Positions 43,145 through 52,107 of a DNA stretch of 64,000 nucleotides are shown in pieces. A model generated the notes under the pieces. The model was given only the letters and a program-made list of their open reading frames with translations. It was not told the DNA's origin and did not search any database. How positions within the stretch are numbered: the first letter of the stretch is position 1; the number at the start of each line of letters is the position of its first letter. The position numbers and the translations under genes are program-made. Origin of the DNA: CAVVKW01 sp963761705 (GTDB taxonomy: Bacteria > Verrucomicrobiota > Verrucomicrobiia > Chthoniobacterales > JAATET01); assembly GCA_963761705.1 (NCBI GenBank), contig CAVXHK010000001.1, positions 1,674,001-1,738,000 on the forward strand, read 5' to 3'.

Positions 43145-43146
43145 TC

Positions 43147-44169
43147 ATGAGTGAGCGGCGGACGATTGGTGAACTCAGGGGCGCGGCGAAAGCGGAAAGC
43201 GTTGCGGCGGTGCTGCACGCGCAGCTGGAGGAGCTGAAGCGCAAGGAGGGAAGCAATGCAAAGCCGTACTGGGAGCTGCGGCTTCGGGACGCGTCGGACG
43301 TTTTGACTCTCCGGGTGTGGTCGGACTCGCCAAATTTCCGCGTCTGCGAGGCTCTGGAGTGTGGGGATTGTGTGTCGGTCGAGGGCGAGTTTTACGTCAA
43401 CGGGTCCTTCGGGCTGGACGCCAAACGGTGGGAGCTAGCGCGTTTGTCCGTCCCGGATCGAGTGGCGCTCTTTGCGGGATCGGCGGTGGACCGCGCCGCG
43501 GTGGAGCGCGATTACCTATTCATTCGAGAGACGATCGATGGGTTGCGAGATCCGCGGTTGCGGGCGCTTGGTCTACGATTTTTCGACGCCTTCGGTGTTC
43601 GCTTCTCGCGAGCTGCGGCGGCGCGGGTCAATCATCACGCTCGGCGGGGCGGACTCGTGCAGCACACGGCGCAGATGCTTCGCTCGGCGATGGCGATCTG
43701 CGACGCGTATCCGACACTCCATCGCGACCTCCTCGCGGCGGGCGTGTTGTTTCACGACTGCGGGAAGCTCTGGGAAACGTGTCCGCCGGAGGAGGGATTT
43801 TCCATCGAGCACGATTTGCGCGGGGAGTTGATGGGACACATCAGCGTCGGGGTGGAGGTCGTGAACTCGTTGTGGCGGGAGTTGGCCCGGGACGGTTGGG
43901 AGGACTTGGAACCGGACGCCGAGCTAGTCCGACTTCATTTAATCCATCTCGTTTTGTCGCATCACGGAACGCTGGAGTTCGGCTCGCCGGTTGTTCCGAA
44001 AACGCCCGAGGCGATCGCCCTGCATTACGTCGACAATCTCGATGCGCGGCTCGAGATGCTGTTTCAGGGCTACGAGACCAGTAGCGAGATCGCGCCCGGA
44101 ATCTTCGATCGCGTCCGAGCGCTGGGCGTCGCGCCGGTGCGACCGCTGACGCAGGTGACTCAGAAATGA
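43147..44169 (+). CDS. YhaM-type 3'-5' exoribonuclease (OB-fold and HD domain)
   Basis: 340 residues. The N-terminus is OB-fold-like (YWELRLRDASDVLTLRVW). The HD domain follows: NHHARRGGLVQHTAQMLRSA, FHDCGKL near residue 202 with the HD pair, LSHHGTLEFGSP, and the later Asp in HYVDNLDARLE. YhaM-family enzymes degrade RNA and single-stranded DNA from the 3' end. It is separated from ugd by a palindromic repeat. Confidence 0.88.
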   Translation: MSERRTIGELRGAAKAESVAAVLHAQLEELKRKEGSNAKPYWELRLRDASDVLTLRVWSDSPNFRVCEALECGDCVSVEGEFYVNGSFGLDAKRWELARLSVPDRVALFAGSAVDRAAVERDYLFIRETIDGLRDPRLRALGLRFFDAFGVRFSRAAAARVNHHARRGGLVQHTAQMLRSAMAICDAYPTLHRDLLAAGVLFHDCGKLWETCPPEEGFSIEHDLRGELMGHISVGVEVVNSLWRELARDGWEDLEPDAELVRLHLIHLVLSHHGTLEFGSPVVPKTPEAIALHYVDNLDARLEMLFQGYETSSEIAPGIFDRVRALGVAPVRPLTQVTQK

Positions 44170-44786
44170 TGCTTCGGATCTCAGCGTTAGCGGGGCTTCG
44201 ACGCGGCGGTGGGCGCGGGGCGCGAACGGTCGCTGGTTGACCGAGTTTCACAGAAGGTCGGCTACAGCGGTCTGGGGATCATTCGATCACTTGCGGATCG
44301 GTCTGGGTCGTTGATTGAACGCCAACGTGACTTTCGTTTCAGTTCGGCAGACGAATAGCGGCAGCGCGGCAGAGATCAGCAGCGCGACCGTGATCAGAAG
44401 GTCACGGCCCCCGTCGCCGAGCGTGATGGTGTCGGTACCTTCGACGACCGTTGCCAAACGCCGCGTGGAAGTGTCGACCCAATGGAAATAGTCAAGGCGG
44501 TAGCTTAACGCGTTCGCCGTTCGGTTCCGAGTGCCTTCGCCGTTCTGGATTCTGGCGGTGCCTAGTATTGGCCTCGATCCAGTCAGTCGATACCGACTTG
44601 GCCCCTGAATTCGCGATCCGGCTTAACGAAGTGGCTGATCCTTCGAATTCCGTCCGGCGGAACGAACTCGAGAGACAAATCCGGCGCTGGGTCAGCAGAC
44701 GGTCGTCTTCGACGACTTCCCACGATCGAAGCCTGACGCGCCCGATTTCAATATCAATCTCACCGCGTCAAGATGAATGATACCGT
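44170..44786. other. 617-bp gap without an intact gene
   Basis: This stretch has lower GC than its surroundings. A + strand frame at 44451-44780 (109 codons) has unusual composition and no homology signal, so I do not call it. The minus strand carries fragments of protein-like sequence (see 44287-44767). No tRNA, terminator or IS end was found. Confidence 0.5.
44287..44767 (-). pseudogene. Decayed gene remnant with membrane segment
   Basis: Minus-strand frames give successive protein-like pieces in different phases. First comes EIDIEIGRVRLRSWEVVEDD. A shifted piece, LSLEFVPPDGIRRISHFVKP, ends at a TGA near 44585. A third piece with YRLDYFHWVDTSTRRL and a membrane helix (LLITVALLISAALPLFVC) ends at TGA 44287. 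The pieces have no shared start codon, which suggests an inactivated gene for a small membrane protein. The family is unknown. Confidence 0.35.
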
Positions 44787-45602
44787 TCAGGTCGCTGGGT
44801 CGAGCAAGCTGGCAGGTTGGTGTCCTGCATCGCGGAGTGTCCGCAGGCTGAGAGCAGCGTGGCGCTTCGCGAGGCGGCGGCCATTCTCGTCCAGGACGAG
44901 AGGGAGGTGGTGGAACGTTGGGGGGGCTGCTCCAAGGGCTTCATAGATGAGGAGCTGGCGAGCGGTGGAGAGGAGGAGGTCTTCTCCTCGGATGACTTCG
45001 GTGATGCCCATGGCGATGTCGTCGACGACGACGGCCAGCTCGTAGGCGGGGATGTCGTCGCGATTCCAGATGAGGAAGTCACCGAAATCGGTGCGGGCGG
45101 TGAACGTGGTCGGGCCGAGGCGTTGGTCGATGAAGGTGAGGGGGCGTCCGTCGGGGACTCGGAAGCGCCAGTTGGTGCCGGTCGGGGTGGTGTGGGTGGA
45201 GGCGGTTCCGGGTGGCGGGCGCCATTCTTGGGGGTAGATGGGCTCTTCGTCTTGGGCGTGGGGGGCTTGGGCGGAGCGGAGATCTTTGCGTGATCGGCCG
45301 CAGGGATAGATGAGGTCGCGATCGCGGAGCTTCTTCCAAGCAGCTTCGTAGTACGGGCGGCGTTGGCTCTGGAAGATGATTTCGCGGTCCCAATCGAGGC
45401 CGAGCCAGCGGAGGTCTTCGAGGGCGGCGGTGATGAACTCGGGTTGGCAACGGGCCTGGTCGAGGTCTTCGATGCGAAGAAGGATGCGGCCGCCGAGTCC
45501 GCGGGCGCGCCGGTGGGCGGCGGCGAAGGTGCGGGCGTGACCGAGGTGGAGATAGCCGGTGGGGGTGGGGGCAATTCTGGTGACGTGATCGGTGGGGTGC
45601 AT
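44787..45602 (-). CDS. gluQ: Glutamyl-Q tRNA(Asp) synthetase
   Basis: 271 residues from the ATG at 45602. It is a shortened GltX paralogue without an anticodon domain that attaches Glu to queuosine in tRNA-Asp. The class I motif is APTPTGYLHLGHARTF, and the KMSKS-type motif is RLAKRHAALSLR. Of the zinc-site cysteines seen in relatives only one is evident (IYPCGRSRKD). queH in the same window serves the same modification pathway. Confidence 0.9.
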   Translation of the reverse strand: MHPTDHVTRIAPTPTGYLHLGHARTFAAAHRRARGLGGRILLRIEDLDQARCQPEFITAALEDLRWLGLDWDREIIFQSQRRPYYEAAWKKLRDRDLIYPCGRSRKDLRSAQAPHAQDEEPIYPQEWRPPPGTASTHTTPTGTNWRFRVPDGRPLTFIDQRLGPTTFTARTDFGDFLIWNRDDIPAYELAVVVDDIAMGITEVIRGEDLLLSTARQLLIYEALGAAPPTFHHLPLVLDENGRRLAKRHAALSLRTLRDAGHQPASLLDPAT

Positions 45603-45621
45603 GCGGCGGTTGCTCGAGAAG

Positions 45622-46323
45622 CTAGGTTGCCGCTGGGAGTACGAGGAAGCCGGTTTGCTCGTCACCCAGGATTTCGGTTTTGTGGCCTTGGTGGATCCAG
45701 TGGTGATGGGCGATGAGGGCACAGACCATGGCGTCGGTCAGGTCCTCCGTCGGCTTGGTCCACGGGCGGGCGAGGAAATCTATGACGGAAGGCGGGATGG
45801 CGATTTTTTCTCGATGGGATTTGTCGCGGACGAAGGTCTGGAGCTTGATGAATTCGGCTCGGCGATTGGCGACCGGGCCGCGCTTGTAGCGGAGGATGCG
45901 GTCGAGGTGGAGGAATCGGACGAGGGCGGGGTGCGGGTAGACTTCGTAGACGAGGCGGGGGAGGGCGGGGTTCCAGTCGGCGGCGTAGCCCGCCTTCTCG
46001 AAGAGAGTGCCGATGCGCGGGGGACGGGGAGTGAGGGCGAGGTTCGCCGGGTGGCAACCGGCGTGCTGCTTGTGGAAATGCTTGTGCGTGAGTTTGTCGA
46101 CGGGGCGGGAGCCGGTAAGATTCGGACAAATGAGAGGACCGTCGATGGCGAGGTGGGAGGGAGCGTCACTGGCGACATCGGTCACGGCGGCGAGGAGGGC
46201 TGGGTCGCCGTGCGTGAGAAACGGCGGGAGCCAGGTGGCCGTTCCGTCTGGGGCGATCTGAATGGTGGCGAGGGCGTCAGGGTTTTTTTCGCCCCAGGCG
46301 AGGTCGATGCCGATGAGGGTCAT
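45622..46323 (-). CDS. DUF429 domain protein
   Basis: 233 residues from the ATG at 46323. An RNase H-like fold is suggested by TLIGIDLAWGEKNPDALATI at the start, LAIDGPLICPN in the middle (Asp), and DLTDAMVCALIAHHHW near the end. DUF429 proteins are of unknown function and are predicted nuclease-like. The open frame continues upstream into the pilin-like gene only because that gene is frameshifted. It lies 19 bp before gluQ on the same strand. Confidence 0.85.
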   Translation of the reverse strand: MTLIGIDLAWGEKNPDALATIQIAPDGTATWLPPFLTHGDPALLAAVTDVASDAPSHLAIDGPLICPNLTGSRPVDKLTHKHFHKQHAGCHPANLALTPRPPRIGTLFEKAGYAADWNPALPRLVYEVYPHPALVRFLHLDRILRYKRGPVANRRAEFIKLQTFVRDKSHREKIAIPPSVIDFLARPWTKPTEDLTDAMVCALIAHHHWIHQGHKTEILGDEQTGFLVLPAAT

Positions 46324-46356
46324 TTTCTCGGGGTTCGGTCGCCGCGGTCCAAGCGG

Positions 46357-46404
46357 TGCTCCGGGCTGGAAGCCCGAAACGGCAGGCTGAAAGCCTGCGC
46401 TCCC
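46357..46404 (+). repeat. GCTGGAAGC-type double hairpin, intergenic
   Basis: CGGGCT-GGA-AGCCCG (46362-46376) and GCAGGCT-GAA-AGCCTGC (46382-46398), ending GCTCCCC. It lies between the DUF429 and pilin-like genes. A close copy is inside treZ at 60044-60092. Confidence 0.7.
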
Positions 46405-46408
46405 CACT

Positions 46409-47094
46409 TTATTTCTCGAACCAAGAGACGCCGGATTCGGCACTGGCGGCTTCGCGGCTGGCGGGGTCGTCGACGAGGGTGCCGCGGGTGACGGGGGCGA
46501 CGTGGCCGTCGCAGAAGAGGACGAGTGCGGTGGCGGTCGGGGCGTTGGCCCGCGCCGGAAGACGACGGTGTCGGGAGTGGCGACCGGTTCGTAGCCGTCG
46601 ACCTCGGTGAGAAAGACGACGTTACCGGGGTAGTCGATCTCGTAGATTTTGAAGGGTCGGAGATTCGGGTCCGGCTGGAGGAATCGGTTCATCCCGTAAT
46701 TGAAATAGAACACGGTGTCATCCCAGGTGCGGGTTTCCTTGGTGGCGGGATCGATCCAGAGTGAGGGCTGACCGGGAGTGGGTCGGCTGCCGGCGGGCAG
46801 TTCCGCGAGCGGCGTCTGACCGAGGTAGACGGGGAGTGAGTTATACCACGCGGCGGTCTGGTCGTCGTCGATGGGGGTATTGCCGCAGGTCGGGAGCTGA
46901 TTTTCGTTTTCGATGAGGTAGAGGTTCAGCGCGATGCCCCATTGTTGAAGATTGCGGGCGCTAACGACGGCGGAAGACTCGCCTCTTTTCGTCTGCATCC
47001 AGACGCCAAACGAGATGGCGACGGCGATGACTCCGAGGAAGATGACAAAGATGCCACCAGCCCCGATGAGTGGTTTTTTTTCGGAATCAGCCAC
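46409..47094 (-). pseudogene. Prepilin-like protein, frameshifted near 46555
   Basis: From a GTG at 47094, which overlaps the upstream gene by 8 bp, the frame gives an N-terminal membrane helix (GIFVIFLGVIAVAISFGVWM) and a pilin-like body with IALNLYLIENENQLPTCGN. It reaches DTVVFR and then goes out of frame. The next frame (-1) continues ARANAPTATALVLFCDGHVA and ends WFEK at TAA 46409. The combined product would be about 228 residues with the DGHV motif of DUF1559-type prepilins. One base appears to be missing in CCGGCGCGGG around 46551-46560; a sequencing error is possible. Confidence 0.65.
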
Positions 47095-48589
47095 GGGGAT
47101 CGACGAAGGTCCAACCTTCGGGAAGAGCAAAAGTGAGAGGCTTCGGCGCCGCGGCGAGGTAGTCGATGAAGGCATCGAACTCGGAGGGCGCGGCAGTCGT
47201 TTGAATGTTGGAGGCGGGGAGACCGAGCTGGTCGGTGATCAGCGAGGCGAAGAAGCGCGACGTGGTGACGATGACGGGCGAGTCGGCGGGGAGATTCGCT
47301 TTTTTTAGAAACACCATACCGCTGAGTTCGCCGAGGGCACCGAGTTGGTCGGGCGTGAGCGTGAGCTGCACGACGGCGGTGGTCCAGGGGAGGCTGTTGA
47401 AGACGCGAGAGGAATTCAGCGTGCCGGCGGGCCAGTTGCTGCGGACGGATTGGCGGGAGTAGGCGGCGACTTGAGTGCCGGGGATCTGGCTGAGCGCGGC
47501 GAGGTAACCGCGGAGGATCTGATCCTCGGGAACGGGATCGCGGAGTTCATCGAGGGTGCGATCGGCCTTGGAAATCTCGCCGGCGTAGTCGGAGATGCGC
47601 TCGACGATGGAGTTGTCCGCGGCTGCGGTATTGGCCGTCATGGGCAGGAGTTCCTGCCGGAGGATGCGCCAGTTGTCGCCGTCGCGCTTGAGATCGAGGC
47701 GGGCGAGCGTGAAGCCACCGTTGTTACGGAGGATGTTTTCGGATACTGGTGGGGTCCAGTCGTAGAGCGTGCTCTCGGACCACACGTCGCGCTCGCCGCT
47801 GGAGTAGATCCGGTGGGCCAGGATGGCGTCAACGCGAAGGTCGGCGAGGGTTTTGAGGAAAGCGGTGGGCGGATTCTTTGGAGACTCAAACTTCATCCAC
47901 GTCAGCAGCGTCAGCGCGCCGGGCGGGCGGGGTGCCAGGCTCTCGATGACGGCGGCGTAGTCGCGGACGGGTGAGACCTCGTCGTCGGTGTTGGCGAACC
48001 AGGTCGGGAAGCGCTCGGGAAATTCCTGTCGCGACGTGTCTCCGTAAAAATTGGCGAGCAGTTCGACGGGAACTCCGCCGAGATCGAGCTGGGTGCCGAA
48101 GGTCGTCCCGGTCACGGCTGACGAGCCGTCGGGGGCGGCGAAGGGGCTGAGGACGACAGGTTTGAGATCGGCCAGCGCTTCGGGCGAGACGTTGTTGTCA
48201 AGGTTGCCGAGGACAATGGCGTCGTAACCGACCTCGTTGAAGAAATCGACCATGTTGCGCGACTTCGTTGCGTGGCTCGCGAAAGACCCGCCGAGACTGT
48301 CGCCGAGGTCGACGAGGAGAACTTTTGCTCCGCTGGCCGCGGCCTCTTGGCGAACTTTGGCCACGTAACCAGCGAGGTAAGGGTAGTGCTGAAGGGGAGC
48401 GATGCTTTGGAGGGATTTCGGGTAGACGTTTCCGCGCATCCGACCGGATTGAAGGACGATCACATCGGGCGTCTCGGGCTTTTCCTCGGAGCAACCGACG
48501 CCCAAGGCGATGGCGGTGGCGAGGGCTAGACTGGCCAAGCATTGGGGGATTGAAGGAAGGCGGATCATGAATCGGATGGCTTTACGCAT
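47087..48589 (-). CDS. Lipoprotein related to 5'-nucleotidases
   Basis: 500 residues (an ATG at 48568 is a likely alternative start). The lipobox is ALGVGC. The N-terminal half resembles the UshA/5'-nucleotidase metallophosphatase fold (KVLLVDLGDSLGG, then YDAIVLGNLDNN), but the first metal motif, normally DxHG, reads LQSGRMRGNVYP, and GNHE reads GNLD, so metal binding is doubtful. The C-terminal half resembles the 5'-nucleotidase C-terminal domain (FNSLPWTTAVVQLTLT). It is probably a non-enzymatic periplasmic protein. The pilin-like gene is coupled to its stop. Confidence 0.75.
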   Translation of the reverse strand: MRKAIRFMIRLPSIPQCLASLALATAIALGVGCSEEKPETPDVIVLQSGRMRGNVYPKSLQSIAPLQHYPYLAGYVAKVRQEAAASGAKVLLVDLGDSLGGSFASHATKSRNMVDFFNEVGYDAIVLGNLDNNVSPEALADLKPVVLSPFAAPDGSSAVTGTTFGTQLDLGGVPVELLANFYGDTSRQEFPERFPTWFANTDDEVSPVRDYAAVIESLAPRPPGALTLLTWMKFESPKNPPTAFLKTLADLRVDAILAHRIYSSGERDVWSESTLYDWTPPVSENILRNNGGFTLARLDLKRDGDNWRILRQELLPMTANTAAADNSIVERISDYAGEISKADRTLDELRDPVPEDQILRGYLAALSQIPGTQVAAYSRQSVRSNWPAGTLNSSRVFNSLPWTTAVVQLTLTPDQLGALGELSGMVFLKKANLPADSPVIVTTSRFFASLITDQLGLPASNIQTTAAPSEFDAFIDYLAAAPKPLTFALPEGWTFVDPRG

Positions 48590-48637
48590 ACCGTAAGCAA
48601 TTCCCGGGCACGAGAGTGGTCTCGTGTAAAAAATTCG

Positions 48638-50392
48638 TCACAAAGCGGTGGCGGGGTCGGGCGATTCGTCGTCCTCGCGCAGATCGCTGCGGCAGAGTTT
48701 GGCGTAGAGGCCACCGGCAGCCAAGAGATCGGCGTGGCGGCCACGCTCGACGATGCGACCGCGGTCCATCACGAGGATCTGGTCGGCGTGGCGGACGGTT
48801 GAGAGCCGGTGGGCAATTACGAAACTCGTGCGGTGAGCCATCAGACGGTCGAGCGCTTCCTGGATGAGGCGCTCGGTCGTTGTGTCGACGCTGGCGGTGG
48901 CCTCATCGAGGACCAGGATTGGGGGATTTTTCAGCAGGGCGCGGGCGATCGAGATGCGCTGTTTCTCGCCGACACTGAGCTTGATGCCTCGCTCGCCGAC
49001 GGGTTCATGGAGGCCCTCCGGCATGCGGCGGACGAACTCGGCGGCGTTGGCGGCGGTGAGGGCGTCCCACATTTCTTCCTCGGTGGCGTCGCTCTTGCCG
49101 ACGCGGAGATTCTCAGCGGTCGTTCCGTTAAAGAGAAAGCTTTCCTGAGTGACCATCGCGACGGTCTGGCGCAGCGAACGTTTCGGAATCTCGTCGACCG
49201 GGCGGTTGTCGACGAGGATCCGCCCGGAATCGATCTCATAAAAACGCACGAGCAGACTGACGAGACTCGTCTTGCCCGCCCCCGTCGGGCCGACGAGCGC
49301 GATCATTTCCCCGGGCTTCGCGTGGAACGAGATGTCACGCAGCGTTCCCGCCGTCTCGCCGTAGCCGAACCCAACCTGGTCGTAGCGCACGTCGCCGTCG
49401 AACCGCGCGTCCGGCTCGACCTTGTCCTTGGCACCCGGCTCGGGCTGGCTGTCGATAATTTCAAATACTCGCTCCGACGCCGCCCGTCCCGATTGGATGA
49501 TCTGGTTCAGTTGATGCAAGCGGCCGATCGGTTCGTAGAGAAACGGCGTGAAGACCAGAAAGTAGACCAGCGTGTCGAAATCCAGCCCGCCCGTGAGCAC
49601 CTGTGCCGCCGCAAATCCGAGCACGATGACCGGACCGCAGGCGGTGAAAAAGGTCATTGACGGATTGTAGAGTGCCCAAGCGCGCATGACCGTGAGCGTG
49701 GCCTCCGCGAGGCGGTTGCTGGTGGCGTTGAAGCGGGCGTGTTCCTGGGGTTCGCTCGTGTAGGTCTTGATTTGCCGGATGCCTGCGAGGTTGTCGTGGA
49801 GGACGGAGTTCATGTCCGAGGCGGCGACGCGCTGCTTCCGGTAGCGGGGCCGGGCGGTCGAGGTGTAGAGGACCGCACCGGCGATGAGAAAAGGAATCGG
49901 CACCGCTGCCGCGAGCGTGAGCGACGGACTTGCGGCGACCATAAATCCCGTGACTACAATGATTTGAAGAATTGAGGTCGTGCCCTGCTCGATCCCGTCG
50001 ATGAGCACACGCTCGACCGAAGTCACGTCCTCGACGAGACGGGTCATGATGTCACCCGTCGCCCGGTTGTCGAACCAGTGGAGCGGGAGGCGCTGGATGT
50101 GTTCGTAGAGGTCGCTCCGGAGGTCGAAGATCACGCGTTGTTCGAACGTGTTGTTCAGGATGATGCGGACGGCACTCAGGAACCCCTGCAGACAGAAGGC
50201 GCCGAGGGCGATGCCGACCAGCGGCCACAGCAGTTCTGGTTGATCGCCCTGAATGACGTCGGCCACGATCCGCCGCGAGACGTCCGGAAACACCGCGACA
50301 AGCAGAGTCCCAACGATGGCCGCCAGCATCATCCCAGCGGCGAGCCAGGGATAACTGCGGAGGTAACGGAAGACTCGGAAGGTTTGTTTCAT
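48638..50392 (-). CDS. MsbA-like ABC transporter (fused TM and ATPase)
   Basis: 584 residues, a half-transporter that works as a dimer. Six membrane helices occupy about residues 15-300. The ATPase has Walker A GPTGAGKTSL, signature LSVGEKQRISIARALL, Walker B PILVLDEATASVD and the H-loop FVIAHRLST. Such proteins export lipids, drugs or peptides; the substrate is unclear. The 202-bp gap upstream is shared with amtB. Confidence 0.93.
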   Translation of the reverse strand: MKQTFRVFRYLRSYPWLAAGMMLAAIVGTLLVAVFPDVSRRIVADVIQGDQPELLWPLVGIALGAFCLQGFLSAVRIILNNTFEQRVIFDLRSDLYEHIQRLPLHWFDNRATGDIMTRLVEDVTSVERVLIDGIEQGTTSILQIIVVTGFMVAASPSLTLAAAVPIPFLIAGAVLYTSTARPRYRKQRVAASDMNSVLHDNLAGIRQIKTYTSEPQEHARFNATSNRLAEATLTVMRAWALYNPSMTFFTACGPVIVLGFAAAQVLTGGLDFDTLVYFLVFTPFLYEPIGRLHQLNQIIQSGRAASERVFEIIDSQPEPGAKDKVEPDARFDGDVRYDQVGFGYGETAGTLRDISFHAKPGEMIALVGPTGAGKTSLVSLLVRFYEIDSGRILVDNRPVDEIPKRSLRQTVAMVTQESFLFNGTTAENLRVGKSDATEEEMWDALTAANAAEFVRRMPEGLHEPVGERGIKLSVGEKQRISIARALLKNPPILVLDEATASVDTTTERLIQEALDRLMAHRTSFVIAHRLSTVRHADQILVMDRGRIVERGRHADLLAAGGLYAKLCRSDLREDDESPDPATAL

Positions 50393-50499
50393 ACGGATGG
50401 CTGGCGGGCGAAGGTTCTACGATTTTGCCCGACTCGTGTGTCGATCATATTTCAAATCAATCGCTTCCGTCGACGGCGACCCCGGTCGGATTGGCTGTT

Positions 50500-50516
50500 T
50501 GGCATGGCAACTGCTT
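50500..50516 (+). promoter_or_regulatory. Candidate sigma-54 promoter of amtB-glnK
   Basis: TGGCATGGCAACTGCTT has the -24 GG (50501-50502) and -12 GC (50513-50514) with exactly 10 nt between, close to the TGGCAC-N5-TTGC consensus. Transcription would start near 50526, about 70 nt before amtB. No NtrC binding site was identified. Confidence 0.6.
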
Positions 50517-50595
50517 TTCCATCGCAGCCCGGACGTGAAGTCACTTCCGGGTAAACCAAAAAAAACCAACCCAAACTAAATCAGGAAGTTATCTC

Positions 50596-52038
50596 ATGCT
50601 AAAACGAACCAATAAACTGGCAACTCTCGCGATTGCCGCCGTCTTCGCCCTTGCTGGCGCAGCGCCGCTCGTGAGCTACGCCCAGGATGCCGCCGTCGAA
50701 GAGACGACGGTTGTGACTGAAGAAGTCGCTCCGGCGGAAGCGGAGGCTACCGGCCCCGCTGAACCAGATGAAGACTACATCGCGCTCGCCGAGAAATACG
50801 GTGAGACCTTCGATTTCTTCACCATCAGTAACCTTTGGGTTCTGATCGCGGCTGCCTTGGTGTTCATCATGCACCTTGGATTTGCCACCCTCGAGACGGG
50901 TCTGACGCAGAGTAAGAACACGGTGAACATCCTGTTCAAGAACGTCTTCATCATCTGCATGGGTATCCTGACCTACTTGGTTTGGGGCTTCAATGGGATG
51001 TATCCGGGAGATTTCAACGGCTTCTTCGCGGCGGGTTCGCCTCTGACGATGGCCGACTACGGTGACACCGATTTCTCCTACGGCGGAACCGCGCTGGCGA
51101 TGACCGGCTGGACCGACTTCATCTTCCAGGCGATGTTCGCAGCCACGGCGGCAACGATCGTCTCGGGAGCCGTTGCGGAGCGCATCAAGCTCGGCTCGTT
51201 CATGATCGGCGCGACGCTGTTGGTCATGTTTGCCTACCCAATCTCCGGTTCCTGGAAGTGGGGCGGCGGCTGGCTCGACCAGATGGGCTTTTACGACTTC
51301 GCGGGTTCGACGCTCGTGCACGCCTTCGGCGGCTTCGCGGCTCTCGCAGCGGTCCTCGTCCTCGGCCCCCGCATGGGCAAATACGTCGACGGCAAAATCA
51401 AGCCGATCCTCGGTCACAGCATGCCGCTGGCGACCATCGGCGTGTTTCTCCTGTTCCTCGGCTGGTTCGGCTTTAACGGCGGTTCCGTCCTGAGCGCGGC
51501 TCCCGAAGGCGTCTCCTTCGTCTTCGTGACGACGGCGATCTCCGCGTCAGCTGGTGGACTGGCCTCGATCTTCACCTCGTGGATCTTCCTCAAGAAGCCC
51601 GATCTCTCGATGGCTCTCAACGGTCTGTTGGCCGGTCTCGTCGGCATCACGGCCGGCGCGGACAGCGTGACGCTGTATTCGGCTGTCATCATTGGCGCGA
51701 TTGCCGGTGTGATCGTGGTCTTCGCGATCCTGTTCTTCGACAAGATCAAGATCGACGACCCAGTCGGCGCCATCTCCGTGCACGGCGTGTGCGGCATCTG
51801 GGGCACGCTTGCGGTTGGCATTCCGTTCTTCAACGGCGGAAATGCTGACCTGAGCTTCATGACTCAGTTGATTGGAACTCTGTCGATCTCGGCCTTCGCG
51901 TTCATCTTCTCGTTGGTCGTCTTCTCGATCATTAAGGTCATCTTCGGAATCCGCGTCAGTGCGGAAGAGGAAGAAGAAGGCCTCGATATCGGTGAGCACG
52001 GCGCGGAAGCTTACCCGGGGTTCGTTCCTAACAAGTAA
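50596..52038 (+). CDS. amtB: Ammonium transporter AmtB
   Basis: 480 residues with AGGAAG upstream as a ribosome site. A signal peptide (IAAVFALAGAAPLVSYAQD) and an acidic, Glu/Ala-rich linker precede the Amt body of 11 membrane helices. The two conserved histidines are in STLVHAFGGFAAL and GAISVHGVCGIWGTLAVG; ATLETGLTQSKNTVNILFKN is the start of the core. It moves ammonium into the cell and is gated by GlnK, encoded just downstream. Confidence 0.96.
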   Translation: MLKRTNKLATLAIAAVFALAGAAPLVSYAQDAAVEETTVVTEEVAPAEAEATGPAEPDEDYIALAEKYGETFDFFTISNLWVLIAAALVFIMHLGFATLETGLTQSKNTVNILFKNVFIICMGILTYLVWGFNGMYPGDFNGFFAAGSPLTMADYGDTDFSYGGTALAMTGWTDFIFQAMFAATAATIVSGAVAERIKLGSFMIGATLLVMFAYPISGSWKWGGGWLDQMGFYDFAGSTLVHAFGGFAALAAVLVLGPRMGKYVDGKIKPILGHSMPLATIGVFLLFLGWFGFNGGSVLSAAPEGVSFVFVTTAISASAGGLASIFTSWIFLKKPDLSMALNGLLAGLVGITAGADSVTLYSAVIIGAIAGVIVVFAILFFDKIKIDDPVGAISVHGVCGIWGTLAVGIPFFNGGNADLSFMTQLIGTLSISAFAFIFSLVVFSIIKVIFGIRVSAEEEEEGLDIGEHGAEAYPGFVPNK

Positions 52039-52107
52039 TCGACTTAGGCAAGCGCGGTGCCGGGATTCCCGGCACCGTTGCAGCCAAACAGCCTAAAGAA
52101 CATTCGT

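Noticed and set aside
44451..44780. 109-codon + strand open frame in the gap
   Set aside because: Ser/Arg-rich composition, no ribosome site, and the opposite strand carries better protein-like pieces.
46540..46570. Programmed frameshift in the pilin-like gene
   Set aside because: No slippery heptamer or downstream structure; a missing base explains it better.
45622..47175. One 517-residue fusion of pilin-like and DUF429 domains
   Set aside because: The joining region is out-of-frame Pro/Ser sequence plus a translated intergenic repeat; two genes with their own start and stop fit better.
50393..50595. Riboswitch upstream of amtB
   Set aside because: No conserved riboswitch core was recognised; the sigma-54-type site explains the region.
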